A DNA stretch of 51,232 bases from Ruminococcus sp. JC304. GTDB lineage: Bacteria > Bacillota > Clostridia > Lachnospirales > Lachnospiraceae. This document shows positions 16,239-23,986 of the stretch, piece after piece (positions within the stretch are counted from its first letter, which is position 1; every line of letters starts with the position of its first letter). The notes beneath the pieces were generated by a model. It saw only the letters and a program-made list of their open reading frames with translations. It did no database searches and was not told where the DNA came from. Where the stretch lies: positions 542,138-593,369 of the forward strand of contig HE978651.1 of NCBI GenBank assembly GCA_000285855.2, in the 5' to 3' direction. A program made the translations under genes and the position numbers.

Positions 16239-16868
16239 ATGAATATGAACTTTCAAGATCAAATACAGCAGATTTTTGGAACAACAGATATTCATGAACT
16301 GAAGCAGATATCCAGAGATGCTGACAATTACAGATGTTTGAAGGCAGATATGAATAATAGCAGTATTTCTGAAAAGAAGAAAAATACCGGAAGGAAAAAT
16401 TCGTTTACAGAAGAGCAGCTGGCACATATTTTGGCACTGCAGGACCGGGGAGAAAAAATTACAGATATTGCCAGACAGTATCACGTTTCCCGTCAGACGA
16501 TTTACAGTCAGATAAAGCGAGCCTATAATTTTTCTAATGATCCGGATGTGAAAATGCGTATGAATTTCATGAATCATGATGATCTGTGTACAACGATAGA
16601 TATTGATTTCAGGCATGAAAAAATCAAGATTAAAAACTACACAGATCAGATTATTTTCCGGGCATTTGGAGTTGTAACTGATCCGGATTGGGCTGATTTT
16701 GAATATTTTCTGGAAGAACGCTGTTTTCCCAGAACACGCGATCACAGGAAAGATATTTTGAGAGAGATGGGACTTCCATTTTATGATCCATTGTTAATTG
16801 TTGAAAAAACACAGGGGCGTATGTCAGATGATCATCAATGGATTATGATTCTGAAAAAGGAGGGCTGA
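16239..16868 (+). CDS. Helix-turn-helix protein paired with a HipA-like kinase
   Basis: The 209-residue protein has a resolvase/Mor-type HTH at about 57-97, with the segment IARQYHVSRQTIYSQIKRAY, preceded by a charged linker (residues 40-55). The C-terminal half (about 105-209) has no recognised fold and includes FEYFLEERCFPRTRDHRKD. It lies six bases before a HipA-like kinase gene under its own promoter with an inverted repeat, so a DNA-binding antitoxin or regulator for the kinase is inferred. It does not look like classical HipB, whose HTH is of the Xre type. The start follows AAGGTGGTG. Confidence 0.65.
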   Translation: MNMNFQDQIQQIFGTTDIHELKQISRDADNYRCLKADMNNSSISEKKKNTGRKNSFTEEQLAHILALQDRGEKITDIARQYHVSRQTIYSQIKRAYNFSNDPDVKMRMNFMNHDDLCTTIDIDFRHEKIKIKNYTDQIIFRAFGVVTDPDWADFEYFLEERCFPRTRDHRKDILREMGLPFYDPLLIVEKTQGRMSDDHQWIMILKKEG

Positions 16869-16874
16869 TCAAAA

Positions 16875-17695
16875 ATGGAAATTCGCAATTTTGATGCATA
16901 TTCTCCCTTGCATAAGAGCGGTCATACTTCCAAGGGAGATCAGCTCAAATGGAAAATTGATGACAGGTGGTATAAGGCTGACTATATGGGATATGAAGGT
17001 TTATCGGAAGTTCTTGTATCTGACCTTTTGCAGAAAAGTACCTGTCCTTTTCCTTTTGTTGAGTATGAAGCAGCTGTAATTGAGTATAATGGGAAAATAT
17101 TTCAGGGCTGTTCCAGTTTGGATTTTCTGAAAGCAAATCAGGTTCTGATTCCGCTGGAAAAATTGTATCGTCGATATACAGGTGAAAGTCTGGCAGTAAA
17201 GCTCTCAGATTTTGAAGATGTTTCAAACGCATTCAGTACCTGGTAACTCAGGTGGAAGAAATTACTAAAATAGATAATTTTGGAGCGTATCTGACTGCAA
17301 TGCTGGAAATAGATGCATTTTTCATGAACGAGGACAGACATACCAATAATATTGCGGTCATTTATAATGAAAAGACACAGAAATATGAACTGAGTCCTTT
17401 CTTTGATCAAGGACTTTGTATGTTTGCCGACATAAATCAGGATTATCCTATTGATCAGTCATTGGAATATTGTCTGGAAAAAATTGAGGCGAAGCCATTT
17501 AGCGCTGATTTCGATATACAGTTGGATGCAGCAGAAGAACTGTATGGCATTCAGATTGGTTTCCAATTTACTTCTAAAGATATTCAGATATACCTACAGA
17601 AGAATTCGGAAAATTATCCCAGGGAAGTAATAAGACGCGTGGAGCAGCTGTTAAGAAGGCAGATGCGTAAATATGGGTATCTGATGAAAAAATGA
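16875..17695 (+). pseudogene. HipA/CtkA-like Ser/Thr kinase, broken by a one-base frameshift
   Basis: Two reading frames carry consecutive parts of one protein. The first (16875-17246) has the N-terminal part with KWKIDDRWYKADYMGYEG and ends at a stop. The second frame carries FGAYLTAMLEIDAFFMNEDR, then HTNNIAVIYN and LSPFFDQG, the catalytic N-x-D-R-H-x-x-N and D-x-G motifs of HipA-type kinases. At 17225-17227 adding one A to the AAA run restores a continuous reading (VSKRIQYLVTQVEEIT) of about 274 residues. A real mutation, a slipped-strand ON/OFF switch or an assembly error are all possible. The second frame alone has a GTG at 17252 but no good ribosome site. Confidence 0.8.
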
Positions 17696-17720
17696 TATTA
17701 CAGAGAGTGTGTGAAGTTAC

Positions 17721-17759
17721 AGGCAGGTAAAGGATAAAAAAGTCACTTACCTGCCTTTT
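17721..17759 (+). terminator. Terminator after the HipA-like kinase gene
   Basis: AGGCAGGTAA (17721-17730) pairs with TTACCTGCCT (17747-17756), followed by TTT. Confidence 0.75.
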
Positions 17760-17801
17760 CTGATAAATTTTTGTAACAGCTGTGAGTCGGAGACTGTCAA
17801 A

Positions 17802-17975
17802 TCAGTCAATGATACTATACTGCATCATTTCATAATGTAATCTGCATCCTTCCGTAATCTCAAAGGGCAGAAGTGCCCGTGCTACGAGCTTCAGTTCTTC
17901 TTCAGGCAGATCTGTTCTGCGAAGATGTGCATAGTCACCGTCAATAGATTCTACAATATAATCACAAACTAACAT
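17802..17975 (-). CDS. Small conserved-looking protein of unknown function
   Basis: The 57-residue protein (VESIDGDYAHLRRTDLPEEE, then KLVARALLPFEITEG) is predicted soluble and mostly helical. No family is recognised. The start at 17975 is chosen because GGAGG lies seven bases upstream on the reverse strand; the longer frame reaching 18008 would include that site. It stands alone between two terminators and a divergent gene. Confidence 0.65.
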   Translation of the reverse strand: MLVCDYIVESIDGDYAHLRRTDLPEEELKLVARALLPFEITEGCRLHYEMMQYSIID

Positions 17976-18090
17976 AAAAATCCTCCATTCACATTTTGCG
18001 TAATACAATAATCATAGATATAGAATACCACAGAGAAAACAAGTATCACAAGTCTCTTAGAGCATTTTTCAAACACGCTCCAGGATCATA

Positions 18091-18119
18091 TAGACATAAA
18101 AAGAGGGCAGTGTTATAAT
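18091..18119 (+). promoter_or_regulatory. Promoter of the 18156-19270 gene pair
   Basis: TAGACA (18091-18096), a 17-base spacer and a consensus TATAAT (18114-18119). Confidence 0.7.
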
Positions 18120-18155
18120 TTTTCCTAAAGAAAATGCGATATGGGAGGTACCAAA

Positions 18156-18371
18156 ATGTCTAAAGTTGTAAAGCTTTCATCCGTAATGGAACGGGAAGAA
18201 AAATTAAAGGAAATCTATGAAGGTCTGGAAGAAATAAAAGATCAGCTGACAGCACTGATCGATGAGTATGAAGAAGAGGAGACACACACAGGAAAAGCAG
18301 ATAAACTGATCGAAGCCCTGGACGCTCTTGAGGATGCTTCGGAAACCATAGAGGATGTACTGGAAGATTAA
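18156..18371 (+). CDS. Small acidic coiled-coil protein, unknown function
   Basis: The 71-residue protein is strongly acidic, almost entirely helical by composition, with heptad-like spacing of Leu and Ile (LKEIYEGLEEIKDQLTALID). No domain is recognised. ATG 18156 is preferred over the ATG at 18141 because GGGAGG sits seven bases before it. Its last base is shared with the start of the next gene, so the two are coupled and probably act together. Confidence 0.7.
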   Translation: MSKVVKLSSVMEREEKLKEIYEGLEEIKDQLTALIDEYEEEETHTGKADKLIEALDALEDASETIEDVLED

Positions 18372-19270
18372 TGAAGGAGAAAGCATATTTTCACCTGCCC
18401 GGGCTGTTTGAATTTTATGAGCTGTACCGGATGTTCCTGCCTTTATTCCGGGAACACAGGGAATATTTTTACGACTGGTGTGAAATTGGCTCCATATATG
18501 GTGCTCCGGCAGATTGTATCTGGGGTGGAGGCAGGGCTGGCTTCGGAGAGAATGATCCGGAGGAGGTTCTTGAACTAATGCAGGAATATGGGATTTCTGC
18601 CCGGCTGACTTTCAGCAATTCCCTGCTTCGCCAGGAGCACCTTTCAGACAGAAAATGCAATGCACTGTGCCGGTTGTTTGAGAGAAACAGAGAACCGCAA
18701 AACGGCGTGATCATTTATTCAGAACTGCTTTTGGAATATCTTAAGGAGCAGTATCCGGGACTCTATTTTGTTTCCTCCACTACCAAGGTTCTGACAGATT
18801 TTACACAGTTTGAAGAAGAAATCCGGAGAAAAGATTTCCGTTATGTTGTGCCGGATTTCCGGCTAAACAAGGCTTTTGATAAGTTAAATACATTGTCTCA
18901 GGCTGAGAAGGACAAAGTAGAATTTCTCTGCAATGAATGCTGTTGGTTCGGCTGCAGGGACAGAAAAGCCTGCTATGAAACGGTCAGCCGTAAAAATCTG
19001 GGCGAAAACTGTCCGGAGCATCACTGCAAGGCACCAGACGGGGCGAGGGGCTATCTTTTTTCAAAAGCTATGGAGAATCCGGGGTTTATTGGAATCAATG
19101 ATATCCGGGATATCTATCTGCCAATGGGATTTTCAAATTTAAAAATAGAAGGCAGAGGACTCGGAAGTGCCCTGATACTGGAATTTCTGCTCTATTACAT
19201 GACCAGACCGGAATACCAGATACATGTCAGAGAAAAAATCTATCTGGACAGTATGCTGGATCTGTTTTGA
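18371..19270 (+). CDS. U32-peptidase-like protein with a cysteine cluster
   Basis: The 299-residue protein reads like a TIM-barrel of the U32 type: strand-like segments FSNSLL, YFVSSTTKVL and YVVPDFRLN, and the late LKIEGRG that corresponds to the KIEGR signature of U32 proteins. Residues 187-219 hold seven cysteines (C187, C190, C191, C195, C201, C214, C219) in a pattern that could bind an iron-sulfur cluster, as in UbiU/UbiV and related tRNA hydroxylation factors. It is shorter than typical U32 proteins (about 400). Peptidase activity is not supported; a redox or RNA/cofactor hydroxylation role is a guess. It overlaps the preceding coiled-coil gene by one base. Confidence 0.65.
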   Translation: MKEKAYFHLPGLFEFYELYRMFLPLFREHREYFYDWCEIGSIYGAPADCIWGGGRAGFGENDPEEVLELMQEYGISARLTFSNSLLRQEHLSDRKCNALCRLFERNREPQNGVIIYSELLLEYLKEQYPGLYFVSSTTKVLTDFTQFEEEIRRKDFRYVVPDFRLNKAFDKLNTLSQAEKDKVEFLCNECCWFGCRDRKACYETVSRKNLGENCPEHHCKAPDGARGYLFSKAMENPGFIGINDIRDIYLPMGFSNLKIEGRGLGSALILEFLLYYMTRPEYQIHVREKIYLDSMLDLF

Positions 19271-19279
19271 GAGAATTAT

Positions 19280-19319
19280 ACCACCGCATTGTGTTAATAT
19301 ATGACAATGCGGTGGTTTT
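19280..19319 (+). terminator. Terminator after the U32-like gene
   Basis: ACCACCGCATTGT (19280-19292) pairs exactly with ACAATGCGGTGGT (19304-19316), followed by TTT. Confidence 0.88.
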
Positions 19320-19394
19320 CTGTCCGAAAAAGTATGTGGATACCTGAACTCGGTTGCCGTAGCAGTGAAGTTTTTAAAAATATCCCGGAAACAG

Positions 19395-19423
19395 TTGACA
19401 TAGTATACAGGTTCTTATATTAT
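19395..19423 (+). promoter_or_regulatory. Promoter of the PadR operon
   Basis: TTGACA (19395-19400), a 17-base spacer and TATTAT (19418-19423). Confidence 0.75.
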
Positions 19424-19437
19424 ATAGATAACCGATA

Positions 19438-19452
19438 TATAGGCAACCTATA
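19438..19452 (+). promoter_or_regulatory. Palindrome, likely PadR operator
   Basis: TATAGG-CAA-CCTATA is a perfect inverted repeat just after the predicted transcription start and 18 bases before the PadR start codon, a place where autorepression would be expected. Confidence 0.5.
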
Positions 19453-19470
19453 CAATAGGAGGGGAATACT

Positions 19471-19800
19471 ATGGCTATTGAAAAATCACTGGTTTCCGGG
19501 AGTATGACAATGCTTATACTGAAATTGCTGTCAGAAAAGGATATGTATGGATATGAGATGATCGATACCCTGCGGCAGAAATCTCAGAACGTGTTTGAAC
19601 TGAAAGCAGGAACTCTGTATCCGTTACTGCACAGTCTGGAGGATAAAGGATTTCTGACAGTATACGAACAGGAGGCAGCCGGAAAGACCAGAAAGTATTA
19701 CAGCCTGACCAGACAGGGAAGGGGATTTCTGGAAAAGAAAGTAGAAGAATGGAAAGAGTATTCTGCAGCAGTAACCAATGTGCTTGTAATGGAGGTGTGA
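19471..19800 (+). CDS. PadR-family transcriptional regulator
   Basis: The 109-residue protein is a compact PadR winged-helix regulator: SMTMLILKLLSEKDMYGYEM, then LKAGTLYPLLHSLEDKGFL and KTRKYYSLTRQGR, with a short C-terminal dimerisation helix. PadR proteins of this size usually repress their own operon and respond to a small molecule or to envelope conditions. GGAGG lies ahead of the ATG. Three bases separate it from the next gene, which encodes a HAAS-SEDS membrane protein, a common PadR partner arrangement. Confidence 0.93.
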   Translation: MAIEKSLVSGSMTMLILKLLSEKDMYGYEMIDTLRQKSQNVFELKAGTLYPLLHSLEDKGFLTVYEQEAAGKTRKYYSLTRQGRGFLEKKVEEWKEYSAAVTNVLVMEV

Positions 19801-19803
19801 TCT

Positions 19804-21336
19804 ATGGACGAATATCTGAAAACATTACTGGAACAGATTCGCTGTAAGAAAGCGCGGCCTTATGTAAAAAAGGAATTTCAGGATCATATAGAAGATCAGA
19901 TGGAAGCAAATATGCATGCAGGCATGGATCGTGAACAGGCAGAGAGGGAAGCTGTCCGGGATATGGGAGATCCTGTGGAAACAGGAATCACGCTTGACAG
20001 TGTCCACAGGCCTCAGGTTGCATGGAAACTACTGGGAATAATCATTCTTATCAGCATTGCAGGCGTTTTGATACATGCAGGGATTTCCGGAAAAATCAGT
20101 GAAAACGCTACAGCCGGTTCGGACAGATATGTGTTCCATGTTGTGATCGGACTTGTAGTTATGATGATTTTATATCTTCTGGATTACACTTTACTGGCAA
20201 GATTTTCGAAAATAATTGCTGTCATTTTACTGTTTGCCTGTCTGGTTACCTTATTGGGTGGCTATCAGTTAAATGGGGCAAGATATTTCATTGTGCTGCC
20301 AGGAGGAAGAGGAATATCCATGCCGATTCTGATGCTGTTTTATGTTCCCATATATGGAGCAATTTTGTATAAATATCATGGATGGGGATATAAGGGCTTG
20401 ATGAGAGCAATCATATGGATGCTTGCACCGCTTATATTGGTCTATACCATGCCTGCGCTTATGACAGCTTGTGTGATGCTGGTATCTATGCTGGTTATGC
20501 TGACAATCGCAATTCAAAAGAACTGGTTTACTGTGAGAAAAAAGAAAGCCATCTGCGGAATCTGGGCTGGTTTTCTGGCTATGCCTGTGGCAGCTTTTCT
20601 GATCAGGTATCTGAGCAGCAGCCTGACAGAATATCAGATCTCACGTATACAGGCTATTTTTTCAGGTGGTGGAGAAGAGGATTATTTCACCGGAATGCTG
20701 CACTCATTCTGGCAGCAGAATAAATGGATAGGGAAAAGTGGATCAGATGTAATGGGAAATCTGCCGGCCTTTAATGCGGATTATATTTTGACCTATCTGT
20801 CATCTGTATATGGAACAATTGCAGTCATACTTTTATGCTGTGTTCTGGCAGTTTTGATTTTCGCAGTTTTTAACATCGCCATGAGACAGAAGAATCAGCT
20901 TGGAATGATGATGGGATGTGGATGCGGAATCGTATTTTTTATAAACTTTTTCATAAATATCCTGGAAAATCTGGGTATATTTCCACAATCAGTAACATTT
21001 CTTCCCTTTTTGTCAGCAGGAGGAAGCTGCATTATAGTTTCCTATGGACTGATGGGGATTGTACTGAGTACATACAGATATAAAAATATCTATCCACGGC
21101 ATCTGAAAATAGGTTTCAAATTCGATAAAACCAAAGCGAGAAAAGCTCTGTATGTCTCAAAAATGTCCATGTGCATATTGACAGGAGGCACTGTTGCTGT
21201 TATGTGCATTGCCATATATTGGGATTTGTGCAAGGCTTATATGAATATTCCGTTGAAAATCATAACCATTGTACTGACATTGCTTCTGGTTGGAAATATG
21301 AGAAGAATCGTGCAGTATAATGAAATGAACAGATAG
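19804..21336 (+). CDS. HAAS-domain SEDS (FtsW/RodA-like) membrane protein
   Basis: The 510-residue protein begins with a HAAS/permease-prefix domain (about 1-70, with AEREAVRDMGDPVETG) and continues with about ten membrane helices of the SEDS family. SEDS landmarks are present in altered form: NGARYFIVLPGGRGIS for the usual GARRW region, FNADYILTYLSSVYG for the loop with the catalytic Asp, and QSVTFLPFLSAGGSC for the PLPFISYGG region. Two further helices follow at the C terminus. SEDS proteins polymerise peptidoglycan. Coupling to PadR suggests an inducible, envelope-stress-type version; whether it still polymerises glycan is unknown. Confidence 0.8.
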   Translation: MDEYLKTLLEQIRCKKARPYVKKEFQDHIEDQMEANMHAGMDREQAEREAVRDMGDPVETGITLDSVHRPQVAWKLLGIIILISIAGVLIHAGISGKISENATAGSDRYVFHVVIGLVVMMILYLLDYTLLARFSKIIAVILLFACLVTLLGGYQLNGARYFIVLPGGRGISMPILMLFYVPIYGAILYKYHGWGYKGLMRAIIWMLAPLILVYTMPALMTACVMLVSMLVMLTIAIQKNWFTVRKKKAICGIWAGFLAMPVAAFLIRYLSSSLTEYQISRIQAIFSGGGEEDYFTGMLHSFWQQNKWIGKSGSDVMGNLPAFNADYILTYLSSVYGTIAVILLCCVLAVLIFAVFNIAMRQKNQLGMMMGCGCGIVFFINFFINILENLGIFPQSVTFLPFLSAGGSCIIVSYGLMGIVLSTYRYKNIYPRHLKIGFKFDKTKARKALYVSKMSMCILTGGTVAVMCIAIYWDLCKAYMNIPLKIITIVLTLLLVGNMRRIVQYNEMNR

Positions 21337-21363
21337 AAAATGTAAAAAACTGTATTAAAAAAA

Positions 21364-21408
21364 ATACCGCCATATTGATTGTGATAAGTCGATATGGCGG
21401 TATCTTTA
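21364..21408. terminator. Terminator after the HAAS-SEDS gene
   Basis: ATACCGCCATAT (21364-21375) pairs exactly with ATATGGCGGTAT (21392-21403), with A-rich and T-rich flanks, so it could also serve the reverse-strand remnant. Confidence 0.85.
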
Positions 21409-21412
21409 TCCG

Positions 21413-21820
21413 TTAATTATTTGGAGTAATTGACTGACGGTACTTTTCACGTTTATCTTCGGAAATTTCCAAAGCGTTCATTGCCTGGTCAATGGTCCAG
21501 TTCATATTTTTCATAAGATTTTTGATGGATTCTGTTTGAGTAGATTCTATAGCTTCATCCTGCAACATCTGTCCAAGTCTGGTCATGCGCATTACCTCCT
21601 TAATTTCGTCTAACTCAGCTCTGTCTAAGAACTTGTCAGCCAGTGTATACAACATTGCGGTTGCCTTTTCAGCACTCAGCTCAATATTGGGCTTTGCCAG
21701 ACGAATAGCTTCTTTAAACATATCCTTGCGGCTCATTTTTCCGGACATCAATGGTGTCAGGGAAAGAGCTGCGTAATCATCTTCAGTAAAAGCTTCACCG
21801 TTATCCTGCTTCTGCTTTGA
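21413..21820 (-). pseudogene. C-terminal remnant of an Rpn/PD-(D/E)XK putative transposase
   Basis: The reverse-strand frame is open from 21820 and reads DDYAALSLTPLMSGKMSRKD, then ATAMLYTLADKFLD and IKEVMRMTRLGQML, which matches the C-terminal region of Rpn-family recombination-promoting nucleases common in Lachnospiraceae. The nuclease core is missing: the frame is blocked by a stop at 21821-21823 and no suitable start with a ribosome site exists. The region up to about 21930 may contain scrambled upstream pieces. Recognition of the family is from memory. Confidence 0.6.
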
Positions 21821-21972
21821 TTATTAAGTATAGTCCTCATTCGTGCCTTGAAAATGTCTTCGGCTGTTCTTTTGGCTTTTATCATTTGTAAGGATTTCCG
21901 TTTGTCCTCCTTTATATACCTATTTTATCAGAATATACCTCGTTTCTCCAGTCAGAAATTGTGAAAAGACGG

Positions 21973-22012
21973 CGAAAAGACATGTTGACTTTTCGACAGT
22001 GTATTGTGTACT
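21973..22012 (+). promoter_or_regulatory. Possible promoter and operator of the sigma/anti-sigma pair
   Basis: CGAAAAG (21973-21979) and CTTTTCG (21989-21995) form an inverted repeat that covers TTGACT (21985-21990); TGTACT (22007-22012) follows after 16 bases. The -10 is poor, so this is a weak call. Confidence 0.35.
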
Positions 22013-22110
22013 CTGAAAAAAGAAAATTATTTTTATTAAAACTGCAACTTTACTGTTCAAAATCCGTCTTATCTTATGAAGGCAAAAAAAAGAAACGTGA
22101 GGTGAAAAAA

Positions 22111-22677
22111 GTGGAAGATACAGTAATTATCAATATGTATTTTGACAGATCAGAAAAAGCCATACAGGCGACCGAAGAAAAGTATAGCAAGTACTGTTTC
22201 AGTATTGCCTGGAATGTTCTGTATGATAAGGAAGACTCCGATGAATGCGTTAATGATACATGGTTGGCTGCATGGAGTTCAATACCGCCCAGAAAACCGG
22301 CAATTCTGTCTGCTTTTCTTGGAAAAATAACCCGAAATCTGGCAATTGACTGTTTTCGCAGGAAAAAAGCTGCAAAACGGTCAACAGAGCACATATTAGA
22401 ATTATGCAAAGAACTGGAAGAAATAGAGGATTTAACAGCATATTCTTTGAATGATGAAATCCAGAGAAAAGAGATTCTGGAAATCCTTGAAAAATTCCTG
22501 GAATCCCTGAAAAAAGGTGACCGTGACATTTTCATACGACGCTATTGGTATATGGACAGCATCAGTGAAATTTCAGCCCGGCATGGAATTTCGGAAAGCA
22601 GAATCAAATCCAGTCTCTATCGAAGCAGAAAGAAACTATGGGAAAGGGTGAAACATTTATATGGAAAAAGGATTTAA
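22111..22677 (+). CDS. ECF-like sigma-70 family RNA polymerase sigma factor
   Basis: The 188-residue protein has sigma region 2 (KYCFSIAWNVLYDKEDSDEC, then VNDTWLAAWSSIP and FLGKITRNLAID) and a region 4 HTH (YMDSISEISARHGISESRIK, then SSLYRSRKKLWERV). It belongs to the group that is regularly paired with DUF4179 membrane proteins in gut Clostridia. GTG 22111 is chosen because GAGGTG stands seven bases before it and the family begins VEDTVI-like; the longer frame to 21961 has no support. The DUF4179 gene starts inside its last codons, so the two are coupled and presumably act as a sigma/anti-sigma pair sensing the envelope. Confidence 0.87.
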   Translation: MEDTVIINMYFDRSEKAIQATEEKYSKYCFSIAWNVLYDKEDSDECVNDTWLAAWSSIPPRKPAILSAFLGKITRNLAIDCFRRKKAAKRSTEHILELCKELEEIEDLTAYSLNDEIQRKEILEILEKFLESLKKGDRDIFIRRYWYMDSISEISARHGISESRIKSSLYRSRKKLWERVKHLYGKRI

Positions 22678-23791
22678 GACATTGGAACTGATTGGTGACC
22701 TGAATGATAAATATATATACGAAGCTTCCAGACCATGGAAAAAACAGCATCGTTTTTTCCATATACAAAGGAGTTGGAAAACAGTAGCAGCCGGAATCAT
22801 ATTGCTTATTATGGTTGGATGCACATTAAGGTATCAGGAAGATGTAAAAGCAGCATTACAGAGAGTAACTTCATGGATCGGACAGGCATTGGGAATTGAG
22901 AACGGTGATACCGATTCTTATACAAATGTTGTAGGAAAAAGCATTTCAAGAGATGGAATCACCATAACATTAAATGAGATTGTGATGGACAGCAAAAACT
23001 TATGGATTGCGTATTCCGACAGCGAAGATTCAGACGCAGATATGAAGGATGCGATGGAAGACAGGCTTTTATATACGGAAGTACGTATTAACGGTCAGGA
23101 AATTCAGCAGGGCTTAGGCCAAAGAACAGTTAATGCTTTCTCAGAAAATCCAATAACAGTGGAAGATTTTACAATCGGAGAAGAAGTCAACACTGAGGGA
23201 ACTGTAAACATAGAGTTCAAAGTCTGGCCGATTGCAATGGACGATGCTGATACATGGGAAAATGTTCAGAAAATACAGGCTGATACAGAACCTTATACAT
23301 TTAAATTTGCGACATCAAAAGAAGAACTGGAGAAAAACACTGTGGATTTAAATTTGAATCAGAATGTTAAAATGGATTCCAATGTCCTGAACCTCACAGA
23401 ATTCAGATGGAATCCATTCGAAAGTACAATTTACGGAATGTATCATGGAACAGTATGTATTGACAGCGATTATTATCTGATTGGAACGGACGATCAGGGA
23501 AACAAAATCTGCTATCAGGAAACAGGAAGAAATGGTCAGGAAACTATGTTCCGGCAAACGATAGGTCTATATCCCGGATACGAAGAAATCTCCCCGGAAG
23601 CAAACACAATCACATTACAATTATATGAAGTAAAAAACGACACAGCGCATCAGGTGTCTGAAGAAAAAATGGATAAGGATTCCTCTGATGATATCTACGA
23701 AGAATCCACAGCCTATGTATATGATGGAGACGAAAGCCCTATAGACTCAGCAATACCAATAGGAGACAATTTTACAATACAGATAAGATAA
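22661..23791 (+). CDS. DUF4179 membrane protein, probable anti-sigma factor
   Basis: The 376-residue protein has a short cytoplasmic N terminus (1-40), one membrane helix at about 41-57 (TVAAGIILLIMVGC) and an extracytoplasmic DUF4179-type domain with GKSISRDGITITLNEIVMDS and repeated beta-rich segments. In sigma/DUF4179 pairs the N-terminal segment is thought to hold the sigma factor and the outside domain to receive a signal. The start overlaps the sigma gene by 17 bases. No terminator was identified after the stop. Confidence 0.8.
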   Translation: MEKGFKTLELIGDLNDKYIYEASRPWKKQHRFFHIQRSWKTVAAGIILLIMVGCTLRYQEDVKAALQRVTSWIGQALGIENGDTDSYTNVVGKSISRDGITITLNEIVMDSKNLWIAYSDSEDSDADMKDAMEDRLLYTEVRINGQEIQQGLGQRTVNAFSENPITVEDFTIGEEVNTEGTVNIEFKVWPIAMDDADTWENVQKIQADTEPYTFKFATSKEELEKNTVDLNLNQNVKMDSNVLNLTEFRWNPFESTIYGMYHGTVCIDSDYYLIGTDDQGNKICYQETGRNGQETMFRQTIGLYPGYEEISPEANTITLQLYEVKNDTAHQVSEEKMDKDSSDDIYEESTAYVYDGDESPIDSAIPIGDNFTIQIR

Positions 23792-23856
23792 AAAATATCG
23801 CCAATTGTCGGGAGTGATTGTCTTTATTACAAAATAGATTTCACGCTATCTTATAT

Positions 23857-23946
23857 AAAAGCGTGATTAATATACATTAAAAATAAATAATTTTGTGATT
23901 TTGGTTGTAATTTTCATAAATTTCACATATAATAAAAGCGTGATTA
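23857..23946 (+). repeat. Pair of 13-base direct repeats upstream of the AAA ATPase gene
   Basis: AAAAGCGTGATTA occurs at 23857-23869 and 23934-23946, 77 bases apart. An inverted copy, TCACGCT, lies just before the first one (about 23841), giving a hairpin. The second copy overlaps the end of the -10 element of the promoter. Confidence 0.6.
23905..23933 (+). promoter_or_regulatory. Promoter of the AAA ATPase gene
   Basis: TTGTAA (23905-23910), a 17-base spacer and a consensus TATAAT (23928-23933). Confidence 0.65.
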
Positions 23947-23986
23947 TTAAGCATAAAACTCCAATAAAAATGTGAGGAGTGATTCT

